This document shows positions 8,836-17,089 of a stretch of 64,000 bases of DNA, piece after piece. Both the position numbers and the translations under genes were made by a program. The stretch spans positions 21,799 through 85,798 of the forward strand of contig NZ_SOCP01000030.1 of the NCBI RefSeq assembly GCF_004364325.1, written 5' to 3'. This DNA comes from Actinophytocola oryzae. Its GTDB lineage: Bacteria > Actinomycetota > Actinomycetes > Mycobacteriales > Pseudonocardiaceae. A model generated the notes under the pieces. The model was not told the origin of the DNA and searched no databases. It saw only the letters and a list, made by a program, of their open reading frames with translations. The stretch's first letter is position 1. Every line of letters starts with the position of its first letter.

Positions 8836-9622
8836 CTCCCCACCGGACGGTCCCCGGGTGCTCGGCTCGGGACTGTGGGCGGGCGGCGGGGCCTGCCGTT
8901 TCGACTGCGTCTACTGCTTCGCGTCCGACCCGACCTACCAGCCGGGGCCGTCGCTCTACGAGGAGGACTTCGGCGTCGACGCCAGGGGCGGGGTCATCCA
9001 GCTCTCCTACGACACCGAGCTGTTCCACAACCCGGGCCCCGCGCTGCGTGCGCTGAGCACGTTGTCCACGCGGGGCAGCGACATCACCTTCGCCACGAAG
9101 ATGAACCTGCCCGAGTCAATACTGACCCGGCTGCGGGAGCTGGGCGAGGACATGCGCACGCGCGGCAACGTCCTGAGTGTCATGGTGTCGATGCCGCTGT
9201 GGTCGTCGTCGGAGCGTCTCGAGCACGCGGTCGCTCCCGTGCACCTGCGCGTGGCGCTCGTGGGCAGGCTGCGCGCGGCGGGACTGCACCCGTTCGTCGG
9301 AATTCGGCCGATACTTCCGGAACCTTTCCTGACCGACTCGGATATCGGCCGAATAATCGACGCGACCGTCGCGGACAGCCACGGCTACATTCTCGGCCCT
9401 TACTGGTTCCGCACCGACCGTCTCGGTCTGGCCGAACTGGACGTGTCTTTGCGACGCGCCCCCGTGCCGTGGCTGGACGACCGCCCGGAATGGTGGCTTT
9501 ACGAGGACAAGGCGCGGGAGGACGCCATTCGCGAACGGATCACGGCGGCGGGCGGGCGGTGCTACGCGCGCAGTGCCGACGTCGTCACGGCGATCAGGAA
9601 GTCCCTGGCGGCCCCCGGATGA
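8822..9622 (+). CDS. Radical SAM protein, SPL-like
   Basis: The 266-aa protein has the radical SAM cluster motif C25-x3-C29-x2-C32 in GGGACRFDCVYCF. A DxD-like segment (QLSYDTELFH) and TFATKMN follow, resembling the spore-photoproduct-lyase-like branch of small radical SAM proteins (STDPYQP / ITKS positions). These enzymes use a 4Fe-4S cluster and S-adenosylmethionine to make a 5'-deoxyadenosyl radical. No SPASM or second cluster motif is visible. It overlaps the NUDIX gene by 14 bases and the HIT gene by 4. The reaction is unknown; coupling to nucleotide enzymes suggests a nucleotide or nucleic-acid substrate, but that is inference. Confidence 0.88.
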   Translation: MTSGDSPPDGPRVLGSGLWAGGGACRFDCVYCFASDPTYQPGPSLYEEDFGVDARGGVIQLSYDTELFHNPGPALRALSTLSTRGSDITFATKMNLPESILTRLRELGEDMRTRGNVLSVMVSMPLWSSSERLEHAVAPVHLRVALVGRLRAAGLHPFVGIRPILPEPFLTDSDIGRIIDATVADSHGYILGPYWFRTDRLGLAELDVSLRRAPVPWLDDRPEWWLYEDKAREDAIRERITAAGGRCYARSADVVTAIRKSLAAPG

Positions 9623-10338
9623 GCGAGTCGCGCGAACCCGATCCCCGCGACTGCGAGCTGTGCCACGCGGAGGGCACCCCCGTCGGCCCGACGCCGGTGC
9701 GGCTCCGCCTGATGCCCGACATCGCCCCGATCACGCCGGGGCACCTGCTGCTGGTCCCGGAGGAGCACGTCTACTCCTTCGCCCAGCTGGCCACCCGCCA
9801 CCCCCGGTCGGTGACAGCGCTGCGCGGCCTGCTCCGCGGTCTCCACCTGCGGCTTGTCCACCGCGGGTACGCCGGGACGATGCTGTTCGAGCACGGCAGC
9901 CCCGACCCGTGGCGGCCGGGCGTCAGCGGCAAGTGCGCGACCACCGAGCACGCACACCTGCACATCGTCCCGAGGACCACGCCCGTCCCGCCGGACGTCA
10001 TCGAGGAGGCGGTGCTGCGGATGCTGCCCGGCAGCGTCTGGCTGGCGGACCGCGCGAGTGCCGCGAGCCACCGCGAGCGGGGTTACCTGTGGCTGTCCCG
10101 GGACGCCGGCACCCGGGGTCGCTGGCTGGTTCCCGCCAGCGGCCGGGTACCGAGCCAGCTGATGCGGCGGGTGATCTGCGGACACCTGCACGCCGGTGAC
10201 GACCTTGTCGTCCGCTCGCACTGGCGTGACTTCATACTGTTCCGCGAACAGGTGGCCAGGGCAGAGGCGGGCGCTGCCCGCGTACTCGCCGCCGAGCTGG
10301 CCGTCGACCTGCGCCGAGAGGACGACGTGCGGACGTGA
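9619..10338 (+). CDS. HIT-domain nucleotide hydrolase/transferase
   Basis: The 239-aa protein shows the histidine triad H111-A-H113-L-H115 in TEHAHLHIVP. An N-terminal C12-x2-C15 pair resembles the zinc-binding knuckle of some HIT proteins. The HIT core spans about residues 10-120. The remaining 120 residues are an extra C-terminal part (WLVPASGR, SHWRDFILF) that I do not recognise. HIT enzymes hydrolyse or transfer nucleoside monophosphates through a covalent His-NMP. The ATG overlaps the radical SAM stop (ATGA) and its stop overlaps the next GTG, so it is translated within the same coupled operon. Confidence 0.88.
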   Translation: MSESREPDPRDCELCHAEGTPVGPTPVRLRLMPDIAPITPGHLLLVPEEHVYSFAQLATRHPRSVTALRGLLRGLHLRLVHRGYAGTMLFEHGSPDPWRPGVSGKCATTEHAHLHIVPRTTPVPPDVIEEAVLRMLPGSVWLADRASAASHRERGYLWLSRDAGTRGRWLVPASGRVPSQLMRRVICGHLHAGDDLVVRSHWRDFILFREQVARAEAGAARVLAAELAVDLRREDDVRT

Positions 10339-11003
10339 TCAGCGAGCTGGGCACGGAATGCCTTGCCGTGGCACGGTGGGGCGGCAAGGCGGCCCGGCTG
10401 GCCGAGCTGGCTCTCCACGGTCACCCCGTGCCGCCCGCGCTGTGCCTCACGACCGACGACCACGCGGGCGCCGCCACCGAGAGGGCGATCGGCCTCTGGT
10501 TGTCGTCCACCCGGCCGCGGCGGGTCATCCTGCGCACCTCGCTGGCCAGTGAGGACACGGAGGAGCACGCCAGGGCGGGTGCCACCCGGTCCGAGGCGGG
10601 CGTCGAGCCGGTCGCGGACCGCGTGCTCGACCGGGTCCGTGCGCTGCTCACGCACTACCGGGACGTGGCGGGCAGCGTCCTGCTCCAGGAGGAGGCGCAC
10701 TGCGCGTTCGGTGGTGTCGCGTTCGTCGACGGCGCCGAGACGACCATCGAGGTCGCCGACACCACGTCCGGTGTCACCGCCGGGCAGGCGCCGCTCACCC
10801 GGGTGACAGTGCGCGACGGGTCGCTGCGCGCCACCCGGCTCCGGGGTCCGGTGCCCGTGCTGGAGCTGGTCAGGAAGCTGTTGCCGGTGCTCGGGCGCGT
10901 GCACGACCACTTCGGGTGGGCCGCCGACGTCGAGTGGGGTTACGTCGCCGGGGGTGTGCTCGTGCTGCAGGTGCGGCCGATCACCCGGGAGCTACGCCCG
11001 TGA
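10335..11003 (+). CDS. Compact PEP-synthase/PPDK N-terminal (ATP-grasp) domain protein
   Basis: The 222-aa protein keeps both ends of the nucleotide-binding domain of PEP synthase and pyruvate phosphate dikinase. WGGKAARLAELALHGHPVP lies at residues 13-31, and DVEWGYVAGGVLVLQVRPIT near the C-terminus corresponds to the D-x-E-W ... L-Q-x-R-P-I-T end of the ATP-grasp. Between them are a shortened R-T-S-x-x-x-E-D segment and VLLQEEAH. The usual domain is about 330-350 aa, so this is a reduced but apparently complete version with no swivel or TIM barrel attached. Such domains phosphorylate a histidine of the swivel domain with ATP. The start GTG overlaps the HIT stop, and the stop overlaps the next GTG. 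Confidence 0.78.
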   Translation: MISELGTECLAVARWGGKAARLAELALHGHPVPPALCLTTDDHAGAATERAIGLWLSSTRPRRVILRTSLASEDTEEHARAGATRSEAGVEPVADRVLDRVRALLTHYRDVAGSVLLQEEAHCAFGGVAFVDGAETTIEVADTTSGVTAGQAPLTRVTVRDGSLRATRLRGPVPVLELVRKLLPVLGRVHDHFGWAADVEWGYVAGGVLVLQVRPITRELRP

Positions 11004-11893
11004 TCGACAAGATCGCGGCGGTCGGGCTGGTCCGGCGGTTCGGGCTGGAGTGCCTGCCAGCGGAGGTGCTGCCGCCCGGGCTGGCCGAGGACGAGCGCGC
11101 ACGGCGGATGGCCGCGGTCGCGGGCGACCGCACGCTGGTGGTGCGTGCCGCGGCGGACGTGGAGGTACGCAACCTGCCGAGGGCGGTCGGGCTCACGGTC
11201 GACGACGCCGCGGCCTGGGCGCGCCGGCTCGACCCAGGGCTCTCCGTGGTCGTGCAGCCGTACGCGCCACTGCTCTTCTCCGCCGAGATCCTGCTGGCCG
11301 AGTCGGCGGTCGTGTGCGAGTACCTGCCCGGGATCTGGGAGCTGGACACGCCGATCACCCCCGCGGTCCTCGTGCTGGCGTCCGGTGGCCACCGGGTGGT
11401 GAGCGCACCGCTGCGGCCGCAGCCCGCCCGCTTCCACTCGCTCGGCGCGGGTCGGGTGACGGTGCCGAGCCTGCTCGGCGACTGGCCCGTCGCGGAGCTG
11501 GCCGGGTGGGCGGTCGAGCACGCGGACGGCCTGCGTGGCCTGCGCGACCACCTGGGGGTCGACGTCATCCTGAAGTGCCACTACGCGGACGGCTTCGGCG
11601 TCTCCCCCCAGAACATCCGCACGTCGACGGGGCTGGACCTCGCCGCGCTCGAGACCGACGAGCCCGCGCCGCCCGGCCTGCCGGTCCTCGAGACGCCGGA
11701 CGCGGATCTCGCGGGTGTCGGGGACGCGGTCCTGGTGCGCGTGACGGTGCCGAGGGAGTCGGCTCGGGAGCTGGACCGGTTCGCGGCGCGGCTCGCGGTG
11801 GCAGGCGTGCGGCACGTCTACGTCGAGTCCGGCCTGCTGTCCCACCTCGCCATCGCACTGCGCGAGGCGGGCCTGGCGGTCCACGCCGCCTGA
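11000..11893 (+). CDS. Protein with PEP-synthase-like phosphohistidine swivel motif at the C-terminus
   Basis: The 297-aa protein ends in ESGLLSHLAIALREAGLAV (H282). This matches the mobile phosphohistidine domain of PEP-utilising enzymes (G-G-x-x-S-H-x-A-I-x-x-R-E-x-G), preceded by an AGVRHVYV strand. The first 210 residues are not clearly assignable; segments such as TLVVRAAAD and LSVVVQPYAP resemble ATP-grasp strands, so this may be the second half of a split enzyme with the preceding gene. It is the last gene of the operon and ends 1 bp from the stop of the convergent WD40 gene. I infer that H282 accepts phosphate from the ATP-grasp protein; H282 is seen, the chemistry is not. Confidence 0.6.
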   Translation: MIDKIAAVGLVRRFGLECLPAEVLPPGLAEDERARRMAAVAGDRTLVVRAAADVEVRNLPRAVGLTVDDAAAWARRLDPGLSVVVQPYAPLLFSAEILLAESAVVCEYLPGIWELDTPITPAVLVLASGGHRVVSAPLRPQPARFHSLGAGRVTVPSLLGDWPVAELAGWAVEHADGLRGLRDHLGVDVILKCHYADGFGVSPQNIRTSTGLDLAALETDEPAPPGLPVLETPDADLAGVGDAVLVRVTVPRESARELDRFAARLAVAGVRHVYVESGLLSHLAIALREAGLAVHAA

Positions 11894-11894
11894 C

Positions 11895-14162
11895 TCACCG
11901 GCGCACGGCCAGCACGACGACACCCGCGGGTCCGCAGACGGCCAGTACCGCCCGGTCCGCGCCGGCGGCCATGGCCACGTGGGACAGCGGACCACCGAGG
12001 ACGACCACGAGGTCACCCTGCCCGGTACGCGGGTCCCAGAACCGGACGTTGCCGTCGTAGCTCGCCGACGCGACGAGCGGGCCGCCGGGTGCTGTCGCCG
12101 AGGTCACCGCGCACACCTGGCCCTTGTGGCCGGTCGACGGCTCGCCGGCCTGGGTGCCGGTCGACGGGTCCCACCGGCGCAGGGTCCGGTCGTCGGCGAC
12201 GCTCACCAGCAGTGCCGTCCCGTCCGCCGACTGGGTGACCGTCAGGGCGTTGACGTGGTCGTCGTGCCCGGCCAGCTCACCCACCCGCGTACCCGCGACC
12301 GGGTCCCACAGGTACACGACCCGGCCGCTGGCGGCGGCCAGCAGCGTTCGCCCGTCCGGCACCGGCACCGCGGCCACCGCGCACACCGCGTGGGGGTGTT
12401 CCCCGAGTGAGCCTGCCGCCTCGCCGGTCTCCGGGTCCCACAGGTACACGGTCCGGCCACAGGCCACGGCCAGCAGCGTCCGGTCGCCGGCAGGCACGCC
12501 CGTGAGGGCCAGGACGCCGTTCGGATGCGGCCCGACCCGCGCGAGTACCGGCTCGCCACTGGCCGCGGACCACAGGCGCACCTCGCCGTCGTCGTCCCCG
12601 GTCGCCAGCACCGTGCCGAGGCCGGGGATGGTCAGGGTGGCGATGGCCCGGACCCGGCTGCCGTGCCGGAACGACGCCCGCAGCTCCCGACTGCCGTCGC
12701 CGACGTCCCACAAGTCGACGTCGGCACCGCGGACCATGGCCACCACCAGGTCGCCGTCCAGCGGCACCACCGCCATGAGGTCGCACCGCCCCGACGCGTC
12801 GGCGGAGGACCGCTGGGGCACCGCGGGATCCCACACGCGGGCGGCCCAGCTCGCGGTCGCGACCAGCACGCGGCCGTCGGCGACGGGCAGCGACGTCATG
12901 GTGCGCACGGGCCGGACGTGTGCCAGCACGGGCTCACCCGCCTGCCCACCCGTGACCGGGTCCCACAGCCGCACCAGGCCGTCGGCGTGTGCGCTGACCA
13001 GGATCGTCCTGCCGTCCGGGAACCGCGAGGTGACCAGGCTGAACACCGGCCCTCCCGAGCCGAGCAGCGGCTCGCCGACCTGCCGTCCCGCCTCCGGATC
13101 CCACCGCAGGATCGCCCCGTCGTATCCCCCGCTCGCCAGCACGGGACGGCCGGACGGACCGGGCAGCACCGCGAGTGCCCTGGTGACCTCGGTGTGGCCG
13201 ACCAGCGGCTCACGGGCGGCACCCGTCAGGTCCCACAGCCGCACGAGTTCGTCGGTGCCCGCCGCGGCGAGCCAGGACACCCCGTCCGACACGGGGACGG
13301 CGGCGAGCGCACGCACCCACCCCGACGCGATCGGCGGGATCACCTCACGCAGGCTGTCCGGGTCCCACAGCCGCACGGTCCGGTCGGCACCCGAGGAGGC
13401 GAGCAACGTGGTCCCGCCCGGCGCGGGCACGACGGCCAGCGCGAGCACCGGACCGTCGTGGCCGTCACGCATCTGCCCGGTCTGGGTCCCGGTCGTGGGA
13501 TCCCACAGCCGGACCGTCCCGTCGTCACCGCCGGTGGCGAGCAGCGAGACGTCACCGGGCAGCGCCGCGAGCGCCCGGACCGAGCCCCGGTGGCCCGCGA
13601 ACGGGTCACCCACCCGGTTGCCGGTGGCCGGGTCGACCATCGTGACCGTGCTCGCGCGGCTCGCCGTGGCGAGCAGCAGCCGACCGTCGGGCAGCGGCAC
13701 CGGCGTCATCGCCCACACCGGGTGCTCACCGCTGAGCAGCACGTTGCCCGCCACGGACATGCGCACCCACATCGGCTCGACCCGCCGCGCACCGGCGGGC
13801 ATCGGCGCGCCGAACGCCCGGCACATGACGGCGAGGCTCACGTGGCGCGACTCCACGCCGACGTCGCCGAGGAACGCCTCGATGCACGCCCACGCGGCGA
13901 GCCGCAGCCTCGACGGGTCCTCCGAGATCGGCATGCCCAGCTGTCCACGCACCGAACCGCTGGTCTCCCACGGCAGGAAGTGGCCCGGCACGTGCTCGTC
14001 GTCGAGCACCCCGCCCCTGGCGGCGTGCTCGGTGAGGTAGCGGCGCACGTACGGGTGCGGTGGGACGTCGACACTGCGGGCGGCGAGGCCCGCGAGCACC
14101 TCGGCGACCCTGCGGTGTGCCCGCACGGCGCCGTCCGGCCCCGGCTGGGCGCTAGTCGTCAT
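11895..14162 (-). CDS. WD40-repeat protein with STAND-type helical N-terminus
   Basis: Of 755 residues, about 200-755 hold some 14 WD40 blades, recognisable by recurring D-G-x-V-R-L-W-D-P-x-T-G endings, enough for two seven-bladed propellers. The N-terminal 130 residues (PHPYVRRYLTEHAARGG, VPGHFLPWETSGSVRGQ) look like the helical stretch that links the ATPase to the WD40 part in fused actinobacterial STAND proteins. The ATG at 14162 overlaps the 3' end of the caspase-STAND gene by 11 bases. The two genes therefore look like one signalling protein split in two, with this one sensing. Last gene of the three-gene operon. Confidence 0.85.
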   Translation of the reverse strand: MTTSAQPGPDGAVRAHRRVAEVLAGLAARSVDVPPHPYVRRYLTEHAARGGVLDDEHVPGHFLPWETSGSVRGQLGMPISEDPSRLRLAAWACIEAFLGDVGVESRHVSLAVMCRAFGAPMPAGARRVEPMWVRMSVAGNVLLSGEHPVWAMTPVPLPDGRLLLATASRASTVTMVDPATGNRVGDPFAGHRGSVRALAALPGDVSLLATGGDDGTVRLWDPTTGTQTGQMRDGHDGPVLALAVVPAPGGTTLLASSGADRTVRLWDPDSLREVIPPIASGWVRALAAVPVSDGVSWLAAAGTDELVRLWDLTGAAREPLVGHTEVTRALAVLPGPSGRPVLASGGYDGAILRWDPEAGRQVGEPLLGSGGPVFSLVTSRFPDGRTILVSAHADGLVRLWDPVTGGQAGEPVLAHVRPVRTMTSLPVADGRVLVATASWAARVWDPAVPQRSSADASGRCDLMAVVPLDGDLVVAMVRGADVDLWDVGDGSRELRASFRHGSRVRAIATLTIPGLGTVLATGDDDGEVRLWSAASGEPVLARVGPHPNGVLALTGVPAGDRTLLAVACGRTVYLWDPETGEAAGSLGEHPHAVCAVAAVPVPDGRTLLAAASGRVVYLWDPVAGTRVGELAGHDDHVNALTVTQSADGTALLVSVADDRTLRRWDPSTGTQAGEPSTGHKGQVCAVTSATAPGGPLVASASYDGNVRFWDPRTGQGDLVVVLGGPLSHVAMAAGADRAVLAVCGPAGVVVLAVRR

Positions 14163-16236
14163 CGCCGCCTCGCAGGAGCGACCTCGGGTCGTCCCGCAGG
14201 ACCTCGGCGAGCCTCTCGTGCGACGGCCGGTACACGATTCGTTCGTCCTCGACGTCGGCGACCAGATACCCGTTGAGCCGGCTGTTGCGGATGGTCTCGA
14301 TGTAGGCGCCGACGTCCCACACATCTTCGAGCAGCGCGACGTCGATGTCCATCACCGCCGCCGACACCGCGGGCCACACGTCCGACCACGGCAGGCCGGA
14401 GCCCAGCGCGAAGGCACTCGCCCGCAGCACCGCGAGCAGCCGCTCGGCCGACAGCCCGGTGTGCTCCGCGACCACGGCGAGGTCGTCGCGCAGCAGCCCG
14501 CACGTGCCGTCGGCCAGTGTGGCGAGCCAGTCCGGGGCGTCGAGGTCCTGGATCCCCGGCCGGTCACGCAGCCAGGCGGCCGCGATCCGCGCGTCGAGGA
14601 ACGAGGGCGTGACGTGCGCGGCGACCACCGCCGCGGCCCGTGCCGCCGCGTCCGGGTCGCCCCGGTACGGGCTGTCCCCGTCGGCGAGCAGCAGCCGCGT
14701 CACGTACCCGACGATATCGGTGGTGACACCGGGCTCCTCGTCCACACGCAGCACGACCGGCGCCGCCTCGCCACCGGCGGTGGCGACGTGCCTGAGCAGC
14801 TCCACCAGTGCGGCGGGCGCGCTGTCGTGCCCGGGGGTGGGCCGCTCGCTGCGCACGCCGACGACCAGCCGCACCGCGCGGGCGCCGTCCGGCCGGACCA
14901 GCCGCGCCAGCGGGCCGAGCACCTCGACCACGACGCCGGTCGGGTGGACGGCCTCGTCCAGCCCGTCCACCACGACCGTGACGGGACCGGGACGGGCCAG
15001 CAGGTGCCCGCGCAGCTCGTCGATCGCCGACACGACGTCGGTCGGGGTCGCGCTCGAGTGCCGGTCGCGGTTGTCCAGCGCGGCGAGGATCTCGACCGCG
15101 ATGCGGCCTGCCGCCTTGTTGCGTGCCAGCACGGCCACGTCGACCGCGCCCTCGGCGACGTCGTGCAGCCCCGCCTCGGGCATCGACTCGACGGCGGCAA
15201 CGTAACGCTCGTCGTCGCGGAACAGCGGGTCGCTGAGCATGACCACGCTGGAGACCACCGCCGACTTCCCCGTCCCGGTGCCGCCGGTCACCACCAGCAC
15301 CCCGGTGCCGTCCCGCAGGAAGCCCGTCAGGCGGGTGAGCGGCTCCCGCCGCCCGGTGAAGTACCAGCCGAGGTCGTCCGCTGACATCCGGCCGCTCGCC
15401 CGGTCGAGCCAGTAGCCTGCCGTCACCGCACCCGGCGGCGCGAGTTGCTCGCGCGCGGGTTCGAGCAGGCGTTCCCAGTGCCGGTAGGCGGGGTTGGGCA
15501 GGCACGGCGTCGGGTCGGACCCGTGGCCGGGCCGAGGCCACACCTGTACCGGGGTCAGCACGTCGCCGTGGTGGCGGGCCGCCGCGGCCAGCTCCGCCGC
15601 GAACTCGTCGAACGTGAGCAGGTCGCGGTCGATGCCCGCGGCCGTGCGCAGCCGTTCCCGGAACGTGCGCAGAACCCGGGCGAACTCCCCGATGCGCGGG
15701 TTCTGGTCGAACTGCGCGCTCGTGACCACGGCGAGCGTGCGCAGCCTGCGGCGTGACTCGGACAGGTCCTGCACCAGCCCGGACAGCTCGTGGTCCAACG
15801 CACCCGACCCGCACGAGTCGACGATGACCAGCACGTGCTCCGCCTCGGAGTCCAGCACCGCGGCGACGAGGTCGGACGTGCGCACCGCGGTCGCGAGCAT
15901 CCGTTCCTCGTCGGTGTCGGGCACACAGAGGAAGTGCGTGCCCGAGGGCCTGCGGCGGCCGTGCCCGGTGACGTAGAGGACGAGCACGTCGTCGAGGTCC
16001 AGCTCGTGCAGGTCGTGCTCGGCGACGAAGTCGTACACCTCCCGCCGGTTCACGGGCGACAGGTGCCGCCGCTCCTCCTCGGTGAAGGCGCGGTCCCCCA
16101 GGTCCGGGTCGGCCAGCCACTCCGCGACGGCGGCGACCTGGTCGTCGATCGCGGCGAAGAACGTGCCGTTCTCGTAGGCGTAGTCCCGTGCGGCGATCGT
16201 GACGAGCATGCGGCGTAACCGCTCGTCAGCTGTCAC
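14152..16236 (-). CDS. Caspase-like (peptidase C14) domain fused to STAND/NACHT-type ATPase
   Basis: The 694-aa protein has an N-terminal caspase-like domain. VLVLYVTGHG gives the catalytic H92 and VLVIVDSCGSG gives C142, the His-Cys dyad of C14 peptidases. A P-loop ATPase follows, with Walker A GGTGTGKS at 318-325 and Walker B VVVDGLDEA at 421-429, then a helical STAND-like region. In such proteins, ligand sensing drives ATP-dependent oligomerisation that activates the protease. The GTG at 16236 overlaps the hydrolase stop (GTGA). The sensing repeats are encoded separately by the overlapping WD40 gene. Probable role: activated cell-death or defence protease. Confidence 0.88.
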   Translation of the reverse strand: MTADERLRRMLVTIAARDYAYENGTFFAAIDDQVAAVAEWLADPDLGDRAFTEEERRHLSPVNRREVYDFVAEHDLHELDLDDVLVLYVTGHGRRRPSGTHFLCVPDTDEERMLATAVRTSDLVAAVLDSEAEHVLVIVDSCGSGALDHELSGLVQDLSESRRRLRTLAVVTSAQFDQNPRIGEFARVLRTFRERLRTAAGIDRDLLTFDEFAAELAAAARHHGDVLTPVQVWPRPGHGSDPTPCLPNPAYRHWERLLEPAREQLAPPGAVTAGYWLDRASGRMSADDLGWYFTGRREPLTRLTGFLRDGTGVLVVTGGTGTGKSAVVSSVVMLSDPLFRDDERYVAAVESMPEAGLHDVAEGAVDVAVLARNKAAGRIAVEILAALDNRDRHSSATPTDVVSAIDELRGHLLARPGPVTVVVDGLDEAVHPTGVVVEVLGPLARLVRPDGARAVRLVVGVRSERPTPGHDSAPAALVELLRHVATAGGEAAPVVLRVDEEPGVTTDIVGYVTRLLLADGDSPYRGDPDAAARAAAVVAAHVTPSFLDARIAAAWLRDRPGIQDLDAPDWLATLADGTCGLLRDDLAVVAEHTGLSAERLLAVLRASAFALGSGLPWSDVWPAVSAAVMDIDVALLEDVWDVGAYIETIRNSRLNGYLVADVEDERIVYRPSHERLAEVLRDDPRSLLRGGDDD

Positions 16237-17027
16237 CTCGGCGTCCTGCGGCCGGGCAGGACGGCGTCGGCGACCGAGGGCTGACGCAGGTACCGCACGG
16301 CGGCGTGCGGGTCCAACCAGCCGTTGCTGACCTGGTGGTCGACCACGCCCGCCTGTGCGGGCCCCAGCCCGTGCCCGCCGGTGACCACGTCGAGCAGGTC
16401 GTGGAAGTTGTGCCAGGAACACCCTTCCGGCGGGCTGCCGCCGTCGATCCGCCTGCGGATGGTCGGCCAGGACAGCGGGCTGCCGATCGTGACGAGGCTC
16501 GTGCCCGGCGGCAGCAGACCGCGGGTCAGCGCGTCGAAGACGACCACGCTGCCCAGGGAGTGCGCCACGACGACACCGGGCCGTCCGGCGATCGTGTCGG
16601 TGACGACGCCCCGGATCTCCTCGGCGAGCGCGGGATGGCTCAGGTAGCGGTAGACCTGACGGACACAGCGCAGCAGGACACCGCCCGCCGAGCGGCCCCA
16701 GCGGCGGTCGACCGCCACGAGAGCCCGGTTGACGAACGAGGGCCACAACGCGGGTGGGCCCAGCTCCTCCGCGCCCACCCCCTCGGTGTCCGGCACGTCC
16801 GACAGGACCTCCGCGACGAACTCGATCTCCGCCTCGGACGGGACCTGCTCGGCGGAGTCCGGTTCGTCGTCGCCGAGCCTGCCGGAGTGCCCGGAGTACA
16901 GGTGCGCGTAGTAGGCCAGCTCGAACGTCACGTCCGCCCGGCCGAGCGCGCGTCGCCAGCGGTCGGCGAGCCTTCCGGGACTGACGCGATGCTGGCCGAT
17001 GCCGTGCACTCCGACCGCGAGAGCCAC
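16233..17027 (-). CDS. Alpha/beta hydrolase, first gene of the caspase-STAND operon
   Basis: The 264-aa protein starts with GVHGIGQH (oxyanion-hole HG motif, residues 6-13). It has the nucleophile elbow AHSLGS with S157, and later GHGLGPAQAGVVDHQ with candidate acid and His residues. This is a lipase/esterase-like fold without a signal peptide, so it acts in the cytoplasm. Its stop overlaps the GTG of the caspase gene, so the two are coupled. In a conflict system such a hydrolase could be an effector acting on lipids, or a target activated by the protease. The substrate is unknown. Confidence 0.82.
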   Translation of the reverse strand: MALAVGVHGIGQHRVSPGRLADRWRRALGRADVTFELAYYAHLYSGHSGRLGDDEPDSAEQVPSEAEIEFVAEVLSDVPDTEGVGAEELGPPALWPSFVNRALVAVDRRWGRSAGGVLLRCVRQVYRYLSHPALAEEIRGVVTDTIAGRPGVVVAHSLGSVVVFDALTRGLLPPGTSLVTIGSPLSWPTIRRRIDGGSPPEGCSWHNFHDLLDVVTGGHGLGPAQAGVVDHQVSNGWLDPHAAVRYLRQPSVADAVLPGRRTPR

Positions 17028-17089
17028 CGGACCTCCTCAGGGTGTACGACAGCTGGACTCACGAGAGGGTCGCACCGCGCGGACACCCG

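Noticed and set aside
12124..14040. Plus-strand frame of 638 codons opposite the WD40 gene
   Set aside because: Its periodic Ser/Thr-rich sequence is the antisense image of the WD40 repeats.
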